This document shows positions 31,982 to 35,037 of a DNA stretch of 35,037 bases, in pieces. Each line of letters begins with the position of its first letter. Within the stretch, counting starts at the first letter, position 1. The notes below the pieces were generated by a model. It saw nothing but the letters and a program-made list of their open reading frames with translations, ran no database searches and had not been told where the DNA came from. The stretch lies in contig CAMUZE010000014.1 in NCBI GenBank assembly GCA_947165135.1, positions 1 to 35,037 of the forward strand. Direction: 5' to 3'. A program made the position numbers and the translations under genes. The DNA is from an uncultured Clostridia bacterium. Its GTDB lineage: Bacteria > Bacillota_I > Bacilli_A > RF39 > UBA660.

Positions 31982-33032
31982 ACTTTTCTCCTTTAATTAT
32001 TTTAGCAAGTATAAATGAACATAATACTGAAAGAACTACTATCATAACTATATTAGCTATATTACTTGTAATAGTAATAAAGAATATTGGCGCTGTTCCT
32101 AAAAAGAGACCTATTGTAGTAAATCCAAAAGCAAGTCCTGGTCTATTTTTGTATATACTTACAAGTACTGCTAAAGTTATTGCCATTGTCATTGAAAACA
32201 TCATCACTCCAATTAATGATATTAACATATATTCATTTCCAAAACACAAGAACGGAATTGCTAAAAGTGTACTAATAATTCCAACTTTTCTTATTCCATA
32301 TGCATCAGATAATATTCCTCCTAAACATTTACCAATACCCATTATAAAGAATAGTATTACAGTTTGAAGGGTTGTTTTATTCCAACTAGTAGGAATTCCA
32401 TACCCCATATAACCTCTAACTATTACAACTAATACTGCTAAAAAAACTATTAGATATGGTGATAATTTAGAATTGGCATAATCAAATTTGGTTTCTTTTT
32501 CTTTATAATCGACGTATGTATCAGCAAGTAAGATAAATGGTATCATAGTTAACACTAGTGGAATCATAATTAGTGGTGTAAATGATGTTCCAGCAAGAAT
32601 CCTTCCAGTTATTACACCAAATGATCCCCCTCCTACAAATATGGCACTATGTGATAATTTTCCTTTACTTGCTTTTAAAGTACATTCTGCTCCACTTATA
32701 TGCAAAAATGCATTACCTAAGCACAATATAACCAGTGGTAGAATTACATTAACATGCAGAAATGAATATATCAAATAAGATAATATAAGTAATATAGTTC
32801 CGATTATACCTGTTTTTAATTTTGGATTTAAATCATTAATATATCCAATTAAACTCTGTGGTACAAAAGCTAAACCATCATATATAAATGGTATTAACCA
32901 AACTATTCTTGAATTACCAGTCACTTTTGATAAAAAATAAAAACAAGCCACTTCAGTAATAAAATGAATATAAAAATATAAATATCCACATGCAATATTT
33001 TTTTGTTTTAAAGAATTAAATATATTTTTCAT
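31974..33032 (-). CDS. Major facilitator superfamily transporter
   Basis: A 352-aa integral membrane protein with 10-11 TM segments. The loop after TM2 (SLIGYINDLNPKLKTG) and the repeat after the central loop (LGGILSDAYGIRKVGII) are the paired GxxxDxxxRK/R-type motifs of MFS carriers. This is a little shorter than the 400 aa usual for the family. The substrate is unknown. The start is at MKNIFNSLKQ (site GGTGAAAAT), with TATAAT about 20 bases upstream. It is the first gene of an operon with the small membrane proteins and the SH3-repeat protein. Confidence 0.82.
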   Translation of the reverse strand: MKNIFNSLKQKNIACGYLYFYIHFITEVACFYFLSKVTGNSRIVWLIPFIYDGLAFVPQSLIGYINDLNPKLKTGIIGTILLILSYLIYSFLHVNVILPLVILCLGNAFLHISGAECTLKASKGKLSHSAIFVGGGSFGVITGRILAGTSFTPLIMIPLVLTMIPFILLADTYVDYKEKETKFDYANSKLSPYLIVFLAVLVVIVRGYMGYGIPTSWNKTTLQTVILFFIMGIGKCLGGILSDAYGIRKVGIISTLLAIPFLCFGNEYMLISLIGVMMFSMTMAITLAVLVSIYKNRPGLAFGFTTIGLFLGTAPIFFITITSNIANIVMIVVLSVLCSFILAKIIKGEKYD

Positions 33033-33055
33033 ATTTTCACCATAATAATTATAAC

Positions 33056-33083
33056 AGAATAAAAGAGAACAATCTATTCTCTT
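33056..33083 (-). terminator. Terminator of M14 peptidase gene
   Basis: Stem AAGAGAA/TTCTCTT (33083-33077 with 33069-33063) at the stop codon, followed by TTTTATT on the minus strand. Confidence 0.7.
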
Positions 33084-34372
33084 TCATTTACGTATCTAAC
33101 TAAATCGTAAAACATTTCTTTTAAACCATGATTATAATACTCATCTTTATGTTTATTTGGATCTTTATAATTATCATTCATTGTTTCAAGTACTATGGCT
33201 GGTGCATGATATTTTAAAGTAGCATTATTATTCTTATATGAACTAGATGATAATCTACCTGTTTTAGAACTAAATATAAATCCATTTACTAATTCTGCCA
33301 TAAAATCTGATGCTGTTCCATCATTACCTTCTCCTATTTCTTCTCTTTCAAGTTTATGAACCTTATACTTATTAAATTTAGACATTCTATTACACAATTC
33401 TATTGTTAGATCATTATATTCATCCGATAAATTAGGTTTACCAGAATATATAACTCTTCCTTGACTATGGATATTAATATATGCATATGTATCTTCATAA
33501 TGAGATAGTATTTGATACATTACTGCTCTTACTTCCGGTTCACTTCCAAGAGTACTACCTCCAAAATATGTATGTCTTTGAGTTGTTTTAGATAAAGATA
33601 CACTACTTATTAATTCATATTCATTATAATAAAGACCAGCATTTTGAGTTGGAAAGTTTCTATTTAAATCCACTCCATTAGCATTATATTTAAAATGGTT
33701 AAAGAATACATTATCTTTATTTTGATATATCCACAAGTCTTTATTATTTAAATAGTCAATTCCAAAATTATATATTTCATATCCATCTGGATTTATACAC
33801 GGAATAGCGACTATTTTAACTTTATTTAACAGGTCTACTACTTCTTTATCATTATTTTCATAATCATTTAAAATATCAATTAAAAACTTGGTTAAAATTG
33901 GTGCGTTAGCACTTTCTGCAGCATGCATATTAGCATCCAACATTAAAATTTTATTTCCTTTACCTATTTCAACATCATAAATATTCCTATTATCATGAGA
34001 TTCACCTATTATATAAACATTAACGATATCTGACTTATTCATTTCTTTTATTAATTCTTCTATTTCATAATAATGTAAAGTATTCTCAAAGTCATAGTTT
34101 ATCTTATTATAATTTACACCCGATATTAGTTTAGCAGGTGTATAATTTAATATATTTTTGTAATCTTCAGTGCCCATGCCATCTGCAAATATGGTATTAA
34201 TTACATCAGTATCTATTTCACTCGTATTAATAATATTATCATTTTCTTCTTGTATTTTTTCTTTTTTATCACAACTATTAACTGATACAATAATTATTAA
34301 AATTATAATAATAAGTGATATAAATAATATTTTACCTTTCTTTGTCAACTTTCTAATATGCCATTTTCTCAT
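33074..34372 (-). CDS. M14-family zinc carboxypeptidase, membrane-anchored
   Basis: A 432-aa metallopeptidase. A basic N-terminus and TM segment (about 13-33) end in VNSC, which could be a lipobox. The zinc ligands are His150 and Glu153 (MHAAES) and His302 (NIHSQG). Substrate-binding residues lie in NPDGYE and GVDLNRNFPT. The catalytic Glu is about residue 396 (IVLETMND). The type fits enzymes that trim peptidoglycan stem peptides outside the cell. The start has AGGTGAT before it. It lies upstream of, and on the same strand as, the MFS/SH3 operon, separated by a terminator. Confidence 0.9.
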   Translation of the reverse strand: MRKWHIRKLTKKGKILFISLIIIILIIIVSVNSCDKKEKIQEENDNIINTSEIDTDVINTIFADGMGTEDYKNILNYTPAKLISGVNYNKINYDFENTLHYYEIEELIKEMNKSDIVNVYIIGESHDNRNIYDVEIGKGNKILMLDANMHAAESANAPILTKFLIDILNDYENNDKEVVDLLNKVKIVAIPCINPDGYEIYNFGIDYLNNKDLWIYQNKDNVFFNHFKYNANGVDLNRNFPTQNAGLYYNEYELISSVSLSKTTQRHTYFGGSTLGSEPEVRAVMYQILSHYEDTYAYINIHSQGRVIYSGKPNLSDEYNDLTIELCNRMSKFNKYKVHKLEREEIGEGNDGTASDFMAELVNGFIFSSKTGRLSSSSYKNNNATLKYHAPAIVLETMNDNYKDPNKHKDEYYNHGLKEMFYDLVRYVNERE

Positions 34373-34447
34373 ACTATCACCTATTTTAATTTTATCATAG
34401 ATATTGAAAAAAACAAAAAATTATAATATACTTTTATTGGTGAAAAT

Positions 34448-34915
34448 ATGAAAAAGAAATTACTTATATTGACTTTAATTATCCTTTTATTAAGTGCTTG
34501 TAAAACACAAGAAGAAATGGAAGAAGAAAAAGAAAAGCAAAGAATTAATGATATAACAAAAGAAGTAGAAAAGAATACTGAAATATCTGACGAAGCAAAA
34601 AAGTGGTTGATTGATAACAAAGCTACTAAAGTATTAACAATATTCTGTATGAAAACATCATCTAGATGTAATAAACTCAAGGAAGATGTAAAAGAATATG
34701 AAAGTAAATTAAAAGTATATTATATTGAAATGGATGAAACAGATGAAAGTACAAAAGAATCGTATAAAACAACATACGAATTAAAAGAGTATACTGGTTA
34801 TCTTCCATATATAATACTTGTTGATAATAATAAATTAATAGATTATTCAAATAAAATTAATGATATTAAAGATATAAAAGATATACTTATAAAAAATAAA
34901 ATAGTAAGTGAATAA
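34448..34915 (+). CDS. Thioredoxin-fold-like lipoprotein
   Basis: A 155-aa lipoprotein: signal peptide with lipobox LSAC (Cys at about residue 18), a charged coiled stretch (EEMEEEKEKQ) and a domain with VLTIFCMKTSSRC followed by a YIEMDETDES strand and GYLPYIILVDN. The last part looks like the cis-proline loop of thioredoxins. The active-site position has Cys-X6-Cys, not CxxC, so redox activity is doubtful. The site is GGTGAAAAT. It is divergent from the M14 peptidase gene and convergent with the rRNA operon. Confidence 0.75.
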   Translation: MKKKLLILTLIILLLSACKTQEEMEEEKEKQRINDITKEVEKNTEISDEAKKWLIDNKATKVLTIFCMKTSSRCNKLKEDVKEYESKLKVYYIEMDETDESTKESYKTTYELKEYTGYLPYIILVDNNKLIDYSNKINDIKDIKDILIKNKIVSE

Positions 34916-34930
34916 ACTTACTATTTTTTT
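34901..34930. terminator. Bidirectional terminator
   Basis: Stem ATAGTAAG (34901-34908) with CTTACTAT (34917-34924) and seven T's on the plus side; T-rich on the minus side as well. It serves the lipoprotein gene and can stop transcription leaving the 5S gene. Confidence 0.8.
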
Positions 34931-34942
34931 GCAATAAAAAAA

Positions 34943-35037
34943 TTGGCAACTTGCTATCTTCGCTTACACTATTTTCGCCGTTAAAGTGCTTAACTTCTCT
35001 GTTCGGTATGGGAAGAGGTGTATCCACTTTGCTATCG
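34943..35037 (-). rRNA. rrf: 5S ribosomal RNA (5' end outside window)
   Basis: The minus strand carries the 5S core: CACCTCTTCCCATACCGAAC, then AGAGAAGTTAAGC, ending with AGCAAGTTGCCAA. About 10-15 bases of the 5' end lie beyond the window. It is the last gene of an rRNA operon coming from the right. Confidence 0.95.

Noticed and set aside
1-35037. Mycoplasma-type code with TGA as Trp
   Set aside because: Trp is written TGG throughout and several genes end in TGA at sensible places (for example 22838 and 31319).
1-35037. CRISPR arrays, insertion sequences or prophage structural genes
   Set aside because: No regularly spaced repeats, transposase motifs or phage structural proteins were seen.

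Overview
The window is about 35 kb of very AT-rich, gene-dense DNA from a low-GC Gram-positive bacterium (Bacillota). An uncultured gut Bacilli lineage of the RF39/Erysipelotrichia kind is my best guess. The evidence is Shine-Dalgarno sites of the GGAGG or GGTGAT type, sigma-A-like promoters with 17-base spacers, a T-box leader, an LtaS-type sulfatase, lipoproteins with lipoboxes, and TGA used as a stop with TGG for Trp, so the code is standard. The lineage is inferred from style, not proven.

Region 1-8.8 kb looks accessory. It has a partial winged-helix-like gene and a divergent XRE regulator/membrane-protein pair sharing an operator-rich control region. These are followed by a 7-TM hybrid histidine kinase with a structured 3' UTR and an ANL-superfamily acyl ligase. 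A mobilization-like block comes next: a small unknown protein, a tandem-XRE regulator, a MobV relaxase and a zinc-ribbon protein. The block ends at the severed 3' end of an ABC-transporter permease gene.

Region 8.8-25.8 kb is mostly housekeeping and cell-envelope. It holds a SipW-type signal peptidase, metG behind a methionine T-box, an HtrA protease and two small membrane proteins. Next is the uracil salvage operon uraA-upp, preceded by a probable leader-peptide attenuator. A processive glycosyltransferase with a 64-aa membrane partner and an LtaS-like enzyme follow. The region continues with a three-gene operon (unknown protein, lipoprotein, PNPOx-like protein), two tandem glycosyltransferases, a diacylglycerol-kinase-like lipid kinase and two unknown genes.

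Region 25.9-30.0 kb has a J-domain protein, two paralogous small membrane proteins, a DUF4143-type AAA ATPase and a lipoprotein. It is studded with tRNA-related debris. An imperfect repeat of about 110 bp (tRNA 3' end, terminator, second hairpin) occurs next to tRNA-His and again about 2.3 kb away. A tRNA-shaped fossil has lost most of its anticodon loop.

Region 30.0-35.0 kb is an envelope gene series on the minus strand: an M14 carboxypeptidase, then an MFS transporter, three very small membrane proteins (two of them overlapping their neighbours) and an SH3-repeat membrane protein. On the plus strand there is a thioredoxin-like lipoprotein. The window ends inside a minus-strand 5S rRNA, so an rRNA operon lies to the right.
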